Shown: piece by piece, positions 1 through 8,465 of the stretch
How positions within the stretch are numbered: position 1 is the stretch's first letter
Layout: every line of letters begins with the position of its first letter
Assembly (NCBI GenBank): GCA_016287975.1
Contig: JAEEXV010000093.1
Coordinates: 1-26,483, forward strand
DNA from: Lentisphaeria bacterium
Lineage (GTDB): Bacteria; Verrucomicrobiota; Lentisphaeria; Oligosphaerales; Oligosphaeraceae
DNA length: 26,483 bases
Direction: 5' to 3'
Notes under the pieces: generated by a model
The model's database searches: none
Seen by the model: only the letters and a program-made list of their open reading frames with translations
What the model was told of the DNA's origin: nothing
Position numbers and translations under genes: made by a program

Positions 1-496
1 CGGGGGCGAGCAGCGCGGCGGCGGCATCCCGCTCCAGCGTCTCGCCGACGAGGCGGGAGAGCACGCGCTGGACATTGCCGTCGACGGCGGGGACAGGTTC
101 GTTGCAGGCGATGGAGGCGATGGCGCCCGCGGTGTAGGGGCCGACGCCAGGCAGCGCCCGCCAGCCGTCGGCGGTCGCGGGAAAGCCGTGCGCGGCGATT
201 TGCCGCGCGGCCCGCTTGAGGTTGCGGGCGCGGGCATAGTATCCCAGCCCCTCCCAGAGTTTCATGAGGGTGGCGTCGTCCCCCTCGGCCAGCGCCTCGA
301 CGGTGGGGTAGGTCTGGAGGAAGCGCTCGAAATAGCCTTTGGCGGCCTCGACGCGGGTCTGCTGGAGCATGACCTCGGAGAGCCAGACGCGGTAGGGCGT
401 CGGCGCCGTGCGCCATGGCAGGGGGCGCCGTGCGCGCGCATACCATTCGAGCAGCGCGGCGGTGATTTCGGTGAGGGGCGCGTCGTCCATGCTCAT
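1..496 (-). CDS. mutY: MutY, A/G-specific adenine DNA glycosylase (N-terminal part)
   Basis: MutY removes adenine mispaired with 8-oxoguanine or guanine in base-excision repair. About 165 residues are present; the C-terminus, with the expected iron-sulphur cluster and the 8-oxoG-recognition domain, lies beyond the window. Visible hallmarks are the LPWR motif near residue 26, the helix YRVWLSEVMLQQTRV with the catalytic Glu (about residue 41 from this start), LWEGLGYYARARNL, the helix-hairpin-helix LPGVGPYTAGAIASIA, and VDGNVQRVLSR carrying the conserved Asp. The start at 496 overlaps the recD2 stop as ATGA, which suggests translational coupling; a second in-frame ATG lies at 490. It is the last gene seen of a long minus-strand run. 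The family call is secure; only the exact start is open. Confidence 0.95.
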   Translation of the reverse strand, partial: MSMDDAPLTEITAALLEWYARARRPLPWRTAPTPYRVWLSEVMLQQTRVEAAKGYFERFLQTYPTVEALAEGDDATLMKLWEGLGYYARARNLKRAARQIAAHGFPATADGWRALPGVGPYTAGAIASIACNEPVPAVDGNVQRVLSRLVGETLERDAAAALLAP

Positions 497-2730
497 TTTC
501 GGATGCGCCAGGCGAGGAGCCCAGTCCTTGCGGTGGGGGTGTTGTTTCGCACGGCGGTGGCGACGGCCTTCTGGCTGCCGACGAGGATGAAGAGTTTTCT
601 GGCGCGGGTCATGCCAGTGTAGAGCAGATTGCGCTGGAGCATCAGGTGGTGCTGCCCCAGCAGCGGCATGATGACGACGGGGAATTCGCTGCCCTGCGAC
701 TTGTGGATGGTGATGGCGTAGGCGTGCAGCAGGTCGCCGCAGTCGGCGTAGGCGTATTCGACGAGGTTGAGGTCGAAGGCGACGCGAAGGGTCTTGGCGT
801 TTTCGTTGATGGCGACGATGCGGCCCATTTCGCCGTTGAAGACGCCCTTGGCGTAGTTGTTCTTGGTCTGCATGACGCGGTCGCCCAGGCGGAAGACACG
901 GCCCTCCAGCGGCACTTCGGGCTTGTCGGGGGCGGGTGGATTGAGCGCCTGCTGCAACGCGGTGTTGAGGGCGATGGTGCCGCATTCGCCGCGGCGCATC
1001 GGCGTGAGCACCTGGATGTCCTCCATGGCGCGGAAGCCGAAGAATGCGGGGACGTGCCCCGAGGTGAGGCGGCAGACGAACTCGGCGGCGCGGTCGGCGG
1101 CCTCGACGGAGTAGAAGTAGAAGTCGCCGCGGGTGCCTTTCGGGGGATTGGCGAGCGAAGGCAGGATGCCCGCGTTGACCTCGTGCGCCGAGGTGATGAT
1201 GCGGCTGCCCTCGCGCTGGCGGTAGATGCGCACGAGGGCGGTCATGGGGATGCGGCCGCAGCGGATGAGGTCGTTGAGGACGGTTCCTGGTCCAACGGAG
1301 GGCAGCTGGTCGCGGTCGCCGACGAGGATCAGGCGGGTGCCTGGTGCGATTGCCTGGAAGAGGTCGCGCGCGAGTTCGACATCCAGCATCGAGCATTCGT
1401 CGATGATGAGGAGGTCGCACGGGATGGGGTTGTCGGGGCCGTGGAGGAAGTCGCCCGAGACGGGGTCGAACTGCAGCAGTCGGTGGATGGTGGTGGCCTG
1501 TAGCCCCGCGGATTCGCTCAGGCGGCGCGCGGCGCGCCCCGTGGGGGCGGCGAGGCGCACGCGCCAGTGTCGGGCGAGGGCGTCCTTCAGGATGACGGAG
1601 ATGACGGTGGTCTTGCCGACGCCAGGGCCGCCAGTGATGATGGAGATGGTGTGGGAGAGGGCGCGCTGCCGCGCGAGTTCCTGCTCGGGATTGAGGGTGA
1701 TTGCGGCGCGCGCGGGGGCGGCGCCGCCGAGCGACTGCTCGGCCTGGAGGCGGGTCTTGGCGTCGACGAGCTGCGTCTGCAGCAGCAGATTGAGGGCTTC
1801 GGCGAGCTGGGTCTCGGCCTCATAGAGGTCGAGCGTGTAGTAGAACGGCCCGTCCGCCTGGCCGTCGGCGGTTTCGGCGACGAGCTTCCCCTCCTGGAGG
1901 GCGAGGTCAAGCCCGTGTTCGGCGTCCTGCGGCTTCACCTGGATGGTCTCGCAGACCTTGGCGACGAGGCGGGCGCGGCCGAGGCAGGTGTGGCCTGCGA
2001 GGGCGGCCTCCTTGACGGTGTAGACGACGCCTGCGGCGAGGCGCTGGGGGGAATCGCGGGTGACGCCGAGGCTGGCGGCGATGCGGTCGGCGGTCAGGAA
2101 GCCGATGCCTTCGATCTCCTCGGCCAGCCGATAGGGATTGCGGCGGACGACTTCAGGCGCGCCGACGGGCGTGTACTGCTTGAGGATGCGCTTGGTGAAC
2201 GCGGGCGAGATGCCGAGCCCCTCCAGGAAGATTTCCGCCTCCCGTCCCGCGCTCTCCGCCTGCCAGTGCTTGCGGATGCTCTCCATCTTCCTGGGGCCGA
2301 TGCCGCGCACTTCGCGGAGGCGCTCAGGCTCCTCGTCGAGGATCCGAAGCGTCTCCGCGCCGAAGTGCTTGACGATGGCGGCGGCATACTGGCGGTTGAT
2401 GCCGGGGACGACCCCCGAGGCGAGATAGCGTTCGATGCCGCGCTCGGAGCGCGGCAGCACGGCCTGGAGGCTCTCCACCTGGAACTGCCGCCCGTAGCCG
2501 GGATTGTCGCACCAGCGCCCCGTCGCGTCGATCTGCATGCCCTCCAGGACGCCGCCGATCTGCCCAGCGAGGGTGACTTCCTGGTTGGAAGGGTGTCGCC
2601 GCAGGCGCAGCACGCCCCAGCCGTTTTCGGGGTTGGCGAATACGATGCGCAGCACCTCCCCTGAGATGGCGGTCTCCGAGGGCAGCGGGCCGACGGGGGC
2701 GGTCGCGAATGGGAGGCGCGGGGGCTTCAT
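493..2730 (-). CDS. recD2: RecD2-type ATP-dependent DNA helicase
   Basis: A 745-residue superfamily 1B helicase of the RecD2 type, the stand-alone RecD found in bacteria without RecBC, which unwinds DNA 5' to 3' in repair. In order: an N-terminal OB-like region (about 20-95), tandem helix-hairpin-helix motifs (about 100-225, including VRGIGPRKMESIRKHW and IEGIGFLTADRIA), Walker A GGPGVGKTT near 366-374, Walker B LLIIDECSMLD near 440-450, motif III GDRDQLPSVGPG, and the C-terminal UvrD-like helicase block with AYAITIHKSQGSEFPVV near 690. The long N-terminus and length fit RecD2 rather than RecBCD-type RecD. The ATG at 2730 follows the dppA-like stop by 15 bp with no clear Shine-Dalgarno sequence. 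The stop overlaps the mutY start, making a DNA-repair pair. Confidence 0.95.
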   Translation of the reverse strand: MKPPRLPFATAPVGPLPSETAISGEVLRIVFANPENGWGVLRLRRHPSNQEVTLAGQIGGVLEGMQIDATGRWCDNPGYGRQFQVESLQAVLPRSERGIERYLASGVVPGINRQYAAAIVKHFGAETLRILDEEPERLREVRGIGPRKMESIRKHWQAESAGREAEIFLEGLGISPAFTKRILKQYTPVGAPEVVRRNPYRLAEEIEGIGFLTADRIAASLGVTRDSPQRLAAGVVYTVKEAALAGHTCLGRARLVAKVCETIQVKPQDAEHGLDLALQEGKLVAETADGQADGPFYYTLDLYEAETQLAEALNLLLQTQLVDAKTRLQAEQSLGGAAPARAAITLNPEQELARQRALSHTISIITGGPGVGKTTVISVILKDALARHWRVRLAAPTGRAARRLSESAGLQATTIHRLLQFDPVSGDFLHGPDNPIPCDLLIIDECSMLDVELARDLFQAIAPGTRLILVGDRDQLPSVGPGTVLNDLIRCGRIPMTALVRIYRQREGSRIITSAHEVNAGILPSLANPPKGTRGDFYFYSVEAADRAAEFVCRLTSGHVPAFFGFRAMEDIQVLTPMRRGECGTIALNTALQQALNPPAPDKPEVPLEGRVFRLGDRVMQTKNNYAKGVFNGEMGRIVAINENAKTLRVAFDLNLVEYAYADCGDLLHAYAITIHKSQGSEFPVVIMPLLGQHHLMLQRNLLYTGMTRARKLFILVGSQKAVATAVRNNTPTARTGLLAWRIRK

Positions 2731-2745
2731 GGGCTGGCCAGGGGG

Positions 2746-3591
2746 TTACGCCTCGATGGGAAGGCGGGGATTGCCTGGGGCGTACATGGCGTTGAGGGCG
2801 TCGATGAAACGGCGGCCGACGCCCTTGAGGGCGAAGGCGGGTTCGCCGTGGCTGGCGCGGTGTTCCCGAATGAGCGTATAGGGCGGCTTGAGGTCGGGGT
2901 AGTGGAAGGCCTCGGGGTGCTCGCGGAGTCTGCGGGCGGCCTCGGCGGCGCCCGCGCGGATCTTTTCGCGGACGGCCTGCGGGTGCATCTGGACGGAGGC
3001 GAGGTTGAAGCGGTCATAGCCTTCGACATCAAGGCCGCGCGAACGTCCGTTGTCGGAGACGCGGCCCCATTTGCCGTAGACGGTGACGACGCCTGGGGTC
3101 AGTGCCTCGGCCTCGGCGGCGAGGGCGCGGTCGCCTGCGGCGAAGATGGTGGGGACGCCGAGGTCGCGGGCGCAGAGGGCGGACTGGCCGTATTCGCCGA
3201 TGGAGAGTCCGTTGACGCGTTCGTCGGTGACGTAGGTGTTTCCCGTGTGGGCGAGGTGGGCGAAACTGGTGCCTGCCTTGGCGTGCTGCCCGACGAAGGC
3301 GAGGCCGTCGAAGGTCTCGTCGAGGCCGTTGGGGAAGAGCGTGTCGCCCTTGCCGTTGAGGAGCAGGGCGCGTCGGTCGAGCAGTTCGCGGTCGACGCTG
3401 TCGAAGTGGTGTCCGATGACGACGTGGATCTCGGTGGCGCCGCCCTGGAAGAACCCCTCGACGGCGGCGTTGACCTCCAGCGTCAGCAGGCGGCGCGCCT
3501 TCTGGTAGTGGATGCCCGCGTCCATGCAGTAGTTCTCGAAGTCATAGACGCCAGTGACGCCTTCCATGTCGGTGACGATGAAGATTTTCAT
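2746..3591 (-). CDS. M55-family D-aminopeptidase (DppA-like)
   Basis: A 281-residue peptidase of family M55, zinc aminopeptidases that release N-terminal D-amino acids (B. subtilis DppA) or act on related peptides. The ligand set is visible: D8 and E10 in IVTDMEGVTGV, His61 or His62 in GHHFDS, H103 in FVGQHAKAGT and E133 in NGLSIGEYGQSALCARDLG; positions agree closely with DppA numbering. Cytoplasmic, with no signal peptide. A D-peptide substrate (cell-wall or dietary) is family knowledge; the real substrate here is unknown. It lies 18 bp after the GH42-like gene and 15 bp before recD2, so probably shares their transcript. A GGAG about 13 nt before the ATG is a rather distant ribosome-binding site. 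Confidence 0.88.
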   Translation of the reverse strand: MKIFIVTDMEGVTGVYDFENYCMDAGIHYQKARRLLTLEVNAAVEGFFQGGATEIHVVIGHHFDSVDRELLDRRALLLNGKGDTLFPNGLDETFDGLAFVGQHAKAGTSFAHLAHTGNTYVTDERVNGLSIGEYGQSALCARDLGVPTIFAAGDRALAAEAEALTPGVVTVYGKWGRVSDNGRSRGLDVEGYDRFNLASVQMHPQAVREKIRAGAAEAARRLREHPEAFHYPDLKPPYTLIREHRASHGEPAFALKGVGRRFIDALNAMYAPGNPRLPIEA

Positions 3592-3609
3592 GCTGGTCTT
3601 GCGCTCCGT

Positions 3610-6600
3610 TTACTTCACGGTTGCGGTGACGGTGGCGGTCTTGCCCGAGGCGAGGCATTTGACGACGGCGGTGAGGGTGCCCGGGGCCATGTTGGGGGCG
3701 GCGACCTCGGAGAGGGCGAGTCTCCCGTCGGGGGCGGCGTAGTATCCAGAGCCCGGGAGGCGGGTGCCCTTGGCGTCGGTGAGGGTGACCTCGACAGGGA
3801 GGATGGCGGGGGCGGGCTTGCCAGTGGCGTCGGTGATGGAGGCCTTGAGCGCGAATGCCTCGCCGCGCCGAATGGCGCCAGGCAGGGTGGCCTGGACGTC
3901 GGCGAGCGGGCTGGCGAGCAGCAGCACGAGCGCGCCGCCGCCAGGCGGGAGGTGGATGTCGAAGGCGGCGGAGGAGGCGTCGGCATGGGCGAGCGGAATC
4001 TCGCGGTGGTTGACGAGGTCGTATGCGGCGGCGGCGGGATGGGCGACGGTGGCGTTGCCCTGGAGCGGGAGGCCCTTTTCCATGACATAGCCGAACTGCC
4101 CGACGTAGTCGCCGAAGGTGCGTCGGTCGTTGACGAGGAAGAGATAGTCGGCGGCGTCGGTGCCTCGGCTGTGGAGCACGAGGTCGGGGGTGGAGGCGGC
4201 GCGCGGCGCGCGGTAGTGCGGGCGGAGGGTGCTGGCGATCTCCTGCCCGAGTTTCTGCAGGGCGAGTTTGGTGCCCTTCGGTTCGGATTGCCTGCGGGCG
4301 ACGGAGCGGATGCGGTAGTCGACGGGCAGGGCGGGGGTGGTGAACTCGTCGCCGACGAGAATCACGCCGCGCGCCTGGAGGTCCAGGAGGTTCTTGAGCA
4401 CGGACTGGGTGAGGACGGAGGCGCCTGGGACGAAGAGGACCTTGAGGGCGGCGGTGGCGCGCCCCGTGGCCAGGTGTTCCTCGTAGAGGATGGAGGGCTG
4501 GAGGCCTGCCCACTGGAGGGCGAGGTGGAGGTCGGCGACCCAGCCGCGCCCCCAGCCCAGGGTGAAGTGGCGCCCCGCATAGAAGTTGCTGGTGGCGGAT
4601 TCGAGGATGGCGACCTCGGCGGGGCGCTCGGGGACGCGCTTGAGGACGGGGCCGAGGGGGCGCAGGAGAGTCCGCGAGATTTCCTGGAGGACCTTTCTGG
4701 TCTCCGGGTTGGTGTGGCGGTAGCCGTGCTTGGGGTTCAGGTCATTGCCAAAGAGGCAGCCTGCACCGTGGGTGAGCAGGACGTCGAGGCGGCGGGAGAG
4801 GGTGAACCAGTAGGATTCGCGGGTCATGTCGGGCGCGGGGGTGATGAAGGCGGCGCCGGGTTCGCGGGAGAGCCACTCGGGCGGGTTCGGGACGCGGAGG
4901 TGCATGGGCGCGGTATCCTTGCGGTACCAGATGCTCTGCGGGTTGTGGCCGAGCCTGGCGTTGTCGCGGCCGCCTGCCATGGCGCGGAGTTCGTCGACGG
5001 CGAGGGCGTTCTTGAGGGGGTCGGGATTGGAGTAGGTCCACTGGTTCAGGGTGTCGATGGTGCCGCCCGACCCCCAGATGGGCGGGACGCGGACGGAGGG
5101 CTCGGTGATGGTGAAGAAGTGGCGGCGGATGTGCCGATGGAGGGTGGCGGACATGGCGGAACCGAGGGAGTTCCAGCCGTCGCCTTCGCGGAAGAACCAT
5201 TTGAGGAAGACGAGTTCGGGCCAGTCGTCGGGGAGGATGCCGTCCCAGGGGAAGCCAGGGGAACCGAGGATGATGGAGGGGCCTTTGGAGACGATGCCCT
5301 GCGGGATGTCGTAGCCCGCGAACTTTCGGAAGGCGGCGGGTTCGGGGCCGCCGAAGGAGGGCTGGCAGTGGTCGCGCACCTCGTTGTTGATGTCGGCGTT
5401 GTCCCAGGCGGGATGGTCGCCGATGCCCTTGGCGATTTGCTCGGCCAGGGCGAGGTATTCACGGCGGGCGTCGGGGTGGGAGGCCTCCAGGTTCGGGCGC
5501 GGGTAGGGCTTGCCGTCGCGCCCGGTGCGGACGAAGCGTCCTGCGGCGAGGAAGCGGGTCTGTTCGCGGAAGACGTCGTATGCGTAGAGGCCGTGGCGCA
5601 GCATTTCGTCGAGGCGGGCGATGTGGCGGGGCCTCAGGTCGGGCGTGTAGTCGCCGCGGCGCGGGAAGAGGGAGCAGACGGTGTGGGTGAAGCCAGTGTC
5701 GCGGACGACCTCGTCGGTGTACACGCCTTTCAGGATGAACGGGAGGAAGTCGCCGTAGGAGGGGACGATGGTGAGTCGGATGGAGCCTGTAGCGAGGGGC
5801 TTGCCGTCGGCCTCGGCGGTGCATTCGAGGTCATAGTCCCCTGGGAGCAGTCGGGTGTCGACGGGGAAGGCGACGGAGGCGGATGCGCCAGGCTGGAGGG
5901 CGGGGAGGGCGGCGGGGGGCAGGGGGGAGCCCGCGAGGGCGGCGCGGATGGTGCAGGCGGGCAGGGGTGCGGCGGTGTGGTTGCCGACGGTGAAATGGGC
6001 GGCGGCATCTGGTTCCAGCCGTTCGAATACGGTGCGGTGCATGGGATCCGAATGGATGGTGACGGGGGTGAACGGGATGGCGCTGAGGGTGAAGCGGAGC
6101 AGGCGCCCGCCGAGCGGCTGGAAGTTGGAGACGGCGCGGTCGCCGAAGACGGCGGGGAGTTTGGCGGGGGAGAGCCGCCCCGCGGGGACGGCGCGCTTGC
6201 CTGCGGGCTTGCCGTCGACGACGAAGGCGGCGGTGCCGATGGCGTCGTAGGTAAGCGAAACGGTGTGCGTGACGCCAGGCTTGAGTTCGACCTTGTCGCT
6301 GGTGGCGGCGGCGCTCGTTTCGCCATAACCGAAGGCGGCGACGACAGTGTAGAGGTGCCTGGCGGCGTTGACGGACTTCAGATGGATCTGGAGGCCGTGG
6401 TTGCGCTGCTTCGGCCCTGGCGGCGGCAACGGCGCGGACTTGTTGTCGAAGAGGATGCGCGGGAGGCTCTTCGCAGGTTTCCAGCCTGGGTCGAGGACGA
6501 AGGCGGCTTCGAGGCGGAAGGCGGCTTCGGGGGTGAATTCAGGATGCACCCGCCTGGTGGCGGCGCCGCTTGCCTTGGCGGCATCGGTCTCCAGGGAGGC

Positions 6601-6756
6601 CAGCCCGCCGTCGAGCCGAGCCGCGCCGCGCAGTTTCAACGGAAATTTCCCTGCGAGGACGTCGGGATTCGTGAAATCCAGGACGATGTCGACCTTCGGG
6701 GCGGCGAAGAGCGCGGCGGCGACAAAGAGCGAAATGGCGAAGGAAAAATGTTTCAT
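3610..6756 (-). CDS. Secreted multidomain GH42-like glycosidase
   Basis: A 1048-residue protein with a signal peptide (MKHFSFAISLFVAAALFAA). Domains in order: a LamG/concanavalin-like beta-sandwich (about 20-230), an Ig-like region (about 235-335), a TIM barrel (about 340-720), a Rossmann-like domain resembling the GH42 trimerisation domain (about 725-850, EVAILESATSN then LKVLFVPGASVLTQS), and a C-terminal beta-rich tail ending in an Ig-like fold. NADINNEVRDH puts a candidate acid/base Glu near 459 after a beta-strand, as in clan GH-A; a second candidate is the Glu of ITEPSVRVPP. No exact family is recognised, and beta-galactosidase activity is only a guess. It sits 28 bp after the HEAT/jelly-roll gene and is likely extracytoplasmic. 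Confidence 0.72.
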   Translation of the reverse strand: MKHFSFAISLFVAAALFAAPKVDIVLDFTNPDVLAGKFPLKLRGAARLDGGLASLETDAAKASGAATRRVHPEFTPEAAFRLEAAFVLDPGWKPAKSLPRILFDNKSAPLPPPGPKQRNHGLQIHLKSVNAARHLYTVVAAFGYGETSAAATSDKVELKPGVTHTVSLTYDAIGTAAFVVDGKPAGKRAVPAGRLSPAKLPAVFGDRAVSNFQPLGGRLLRFTLSAIPFTPVTIHSDPMHRTVFERLEPDAAAHFTVGNHTAAPLPACTIRAALAGSPLPPAALPALQPGASASVAFPVDTRLLPGDYDLECTAEADGKPLATGSIRLTIVPSYGDFLPFILKGVYTDEVVRDTGFTHTVCSLFPRRGDYTPDLRPRHIARLDEMLRHGLYAYDVFREQTRFLAAGRFVRTGRDGKPYPRPNLEASHPDARREYLALAEQIAKGIGDHPAWDNADINNEVRDHCQPSFGGPEPAAFRKFAGYDIPQGIVSKGPSIILGSPGFPWDGILPDDWPELVFLKWFFREGDGWNSLGSAMSATLHRHIRRHFFTITEPSVRVPPIWGSGGTIDTLNQWTYSNPDPLKNALAVDELRAMAGGRDNARLGHNPQSIWYRKDTAPMHLRVPNPPEWLSREPGAAFITPAPDMTRESYWFTLSRRLDVLLTHGAGCLFGNDLNPKHGYRHTNPETRKVLQEISRTLLRPLGPVLKRVPERPAEVAILESATSNFYAGRHFTLGWGRGWVADLHLALQWAGLQPSILYEEHLATGRATAALKVLFVPGASVLTQSVLKNLLDLQARGVILVGDEFTTPALPVDYRIRSVARRQSEPKGTKLALQKLGQEIASTLRPHYRAPRAASTPDLVLHSRGTDAADYLFLVNDRRTFGDYVGQFGYVMEKGLPLQGNATVAHPAAAAYDLVNHREIPLAHADASSAAFDIHLPPGGGALVLLLASPLADVQATLPGAIRRGEAFALKASITDATGKPAPAILPVEVTLTDAKGTRLPGSGYYAAPDGRLALSEVAAPNMAPGTLTAVVKCLASGKTATVTATVK

Positions 6757-6784
6757 AGTGCGGCGGGGGATGGTCGGGGGGGCG

Positions 6785-7663
6785 CTACTTCAGGATTTCG
6801 AGCCAGACAGGCTTGTAGATGCCGCCTGCCTGGGCGCGGTCGAGGACGCGGACGGTGAGCTGGTTGGCGGCGCCCCATTTGATTTCGCGGGTGGCGTCTA
6901 CGGCGAATGGGATGTTCCATCCCGCGGCGCCTCGGTTGTGGGCGCCGAGGTAGATGCCGTTGAGCCAGACCCAGGCGGATTCGTCGACCCCGCCGAAGTG
7001 GATTTCGATGGCGTTGCAGTCGGGTTTGGCGGGTGCGGTGAATTCGATGCGGTACCAGGCGATGCCGTCGTAGTCGGGGAAGCCCTGCTTTTCCCAGTGG
7101 AGGAGGGAGATGGTCTTCCAGCCCCGATCGTCGAAGTCGGGGGCGTAGAGTTTCCGCCAGTGTCCGTTCTGTTCGGGGTCGGTCTGGAACTTCCAGCCGT
7201 CCCTGGGCAGGTCGATGCGCTTCAGGAGGGTGACCTCGTGGTCCCAGTTCGGGTCGTTGCGGAGGAGGCGCACGGTGCGGCGGAAGGGCCAGGAGGCGTT
7301 CCCCGCGGCGTTGCGCACTTCGAGCGAGGCGTCTTCGCGGGCGGCCTTGTCGAGGTCGGCCCGAATCTCGGGGTGCTTCGGCAACAGGGCGGTCAGCGCC
7401 TGCACGGCCATGAGGCGGATGCGCTCCTCGGAATCCTGGAGGGCGGCCCGCATTCTGGGCAGGGCCGCCTCTGGCGCGGCCTTGAAATGCAGATAGAGGG
7501 CGTATTGTCGGATCTCGGGATCGGGATCCTTGAGATAGCGCATGACGGCCGACGGGGTGGCGCGGATCTCCTGGCGGAAGGCACGCCGCCGTGGCAGCGG
7601 GTCGTCCGCGGCATGCAGGAGGAGTGCGGCGAAGGCGAGGGTGAGCAGCAGCTGGAGTTTCAT
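6785..7663 (-). CDS. Secreted HEAT-repeat plus galactose-binding jelly-roll protein
   Basis: A 292-residue protein with a clear signal peptide (MKLQLLLTLAFAALLLHAA). Residues about 35-130 look like HEAT-type helical pairs (DPDPEIRQYALYLHF, DSEERIRLMAVQALTALLP, EDASLEVRNAAGNA). Residues about 150-292 form a galactose-binding-like beta-sandwich as in the sugar-binding domain of GH2 beta-galactosidases (GIAWYRIEFTAP, ESAWVWLNGIYLGAHN, ANQLTVRVLDRAQAGGIYKPVWL). No catalytic barrel is present, so it is probably a binding or scaffolding protein rather than an enzyme. It lies between the isomerase-like gene (37 bp) and the GH42-like gene (28 bp), pointing to joint work with the latter outside the cytoplasm. 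Confidence 0.75.
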   Translation of the reverse strand: MKLQLLLTLAFAALLLHAADDPLPRRRAFRQEIRATPSAVMRYLKDPDPEIRQYALYLHFKAAPEAALPRMRAALQDSEERIRLMAVQALTALLPKHPEIRADLDKAAREDASLEVRNAAGNASWPFRRTVRLLRNDPNWDHEVTLLKRIDLPRDGWKFQTDPEQNGHWRKLYAPDFDDRGWKTISLLHWEKQGFPDYDGIAWYRIEFTAPAKPDCNAIEIHFGGVDESAWVWLNGIYLGAHNRGAAGWNIPFAVDATREIKWGAANQLTVRVLDRAQAGGIYKPVWLEILK

Positions 7664-7700
7664 GGTCGTCGGCGATTGGCGGTGGGGGGAAGAGGCGCAG

Positions 7701-8459
7701 TCACGACAGCGTGTCGATGAAGGCGAGGCCTTCGGCGACCTCCGCTTCGGTGCAGCGTTGCTCGAGGAGTTTGACGACGGGGAGGCGGCGGAGGCGGCGG
7801 TGGAAGTCGAGCGGGAGGTCGCCTTTGCCTGGGACGAGATGCATGTCGTTGTGGAGCGCCTCGCGGTTCAGGAGGCGCGAGTCGGACCAGTGGAGGCGTC
7901 CGATGAGTTCGGGGTGGCTGAGGAACTGCTCCAGGGCGCGGAGGCGCTCGGCATAGTCCTCGTGGATGGCGGCGCTGGTGGCGGCGTGGGAGGAATCGAG
8001 GGTGAGCAGGATGTTGTCGCGCCCGATGTCGGCGGGGAGGGCGAGCCATTCGGCGGCGTTGTCGGCGTAGCGCTTGGTGTTGGGGCGCAGGACCTGGTTC
8101 TCGATGCACAGGATGATCTTGCGGGCGGCGGCGAAGTCGGCGAGCACGCGGAAGGAACGCAGCATCAGCTCGTAGTCGCCAGTGCGGAGGCCGTTTTCGG
8201 TGGCGATGCCGCAGGTGTGGATGACCATGCGGTCGACGGGGAAGCGAAGGGCCTCGAGAATGGCGTCCTGGATCGCCTGGATGGAGGCCAGGCGCTTGGT
8301 TTCGTCAAGGGCGGCCAGGTTCAGCCCCGTGTAGGGCAGGTGGACGCCGTGGACGAATGGGACGAGTTCCTCTGGCAGCGGGCGACCGATATGGGCCTCG
8401 ACGCCGAGGCCGTGGGCCTTGAGGAATGCGGCGGAGTGGATGGGGCGGGTCAGGAGCAT
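7701..8459 (-). CDS. Xylose isomerase-like TIM barrel (sugar isomerase/epimerase)
   Basis: A 252-residue cytoplasmic TIM-barrel protein of the AP-endonuclease-2/xylose-isomerase-like superfamily, which uses divalent metal to isomerise or epimerise sugars. Likely metal or catalytic positions are H80 in MVIHTCG, E120 in ILCIENQ, D155 and H158 in LLTLDSSHA, and H190/D193 in RLHWSDSR. The substrate cannot be read from sequence; with GH38 and GH51 neighbours a released hexose or pentose is plausible. Its ATG lies 6 bp after the PHP gene stop, so the two are probably made together. An endonuclease IV role is unlikely given the short length and context. Confidence 0.8.
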   Translation of the reverse strand: MLLTRPIHSAAFLKAHGLGVEAHIGRPLPEELVPFVHGVHLPYTGLNLAALDETKRLASIQAIQDAILEALRFPVDRMVIHTCGIATENGLRTGDYELMLRSFRVLADFAAARKIILCIENQVLRPNTKRYADNAAEWLALPADIGRDNILLTLDSSHAATSAAIHEDYAERLRALEQFLSHPELIGRLHWSDSRLLNREALHNDMHLVPGKGDLPLDFHRRLRRLPVVKLLEQRCTEAEVAEGLAFIDTLS

Positions 8460-8465
8460 GGGGAT

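Noticed and set aside
2848..6858. 1336-codon plus-strand open frame
   Set aside because: It is Gly/Ala/Val/Glu/Asp-rich antisense of the M55 and GH42-like genes, a common artefact of high third-position GC; the minus-strand reading has recognisable motifs.
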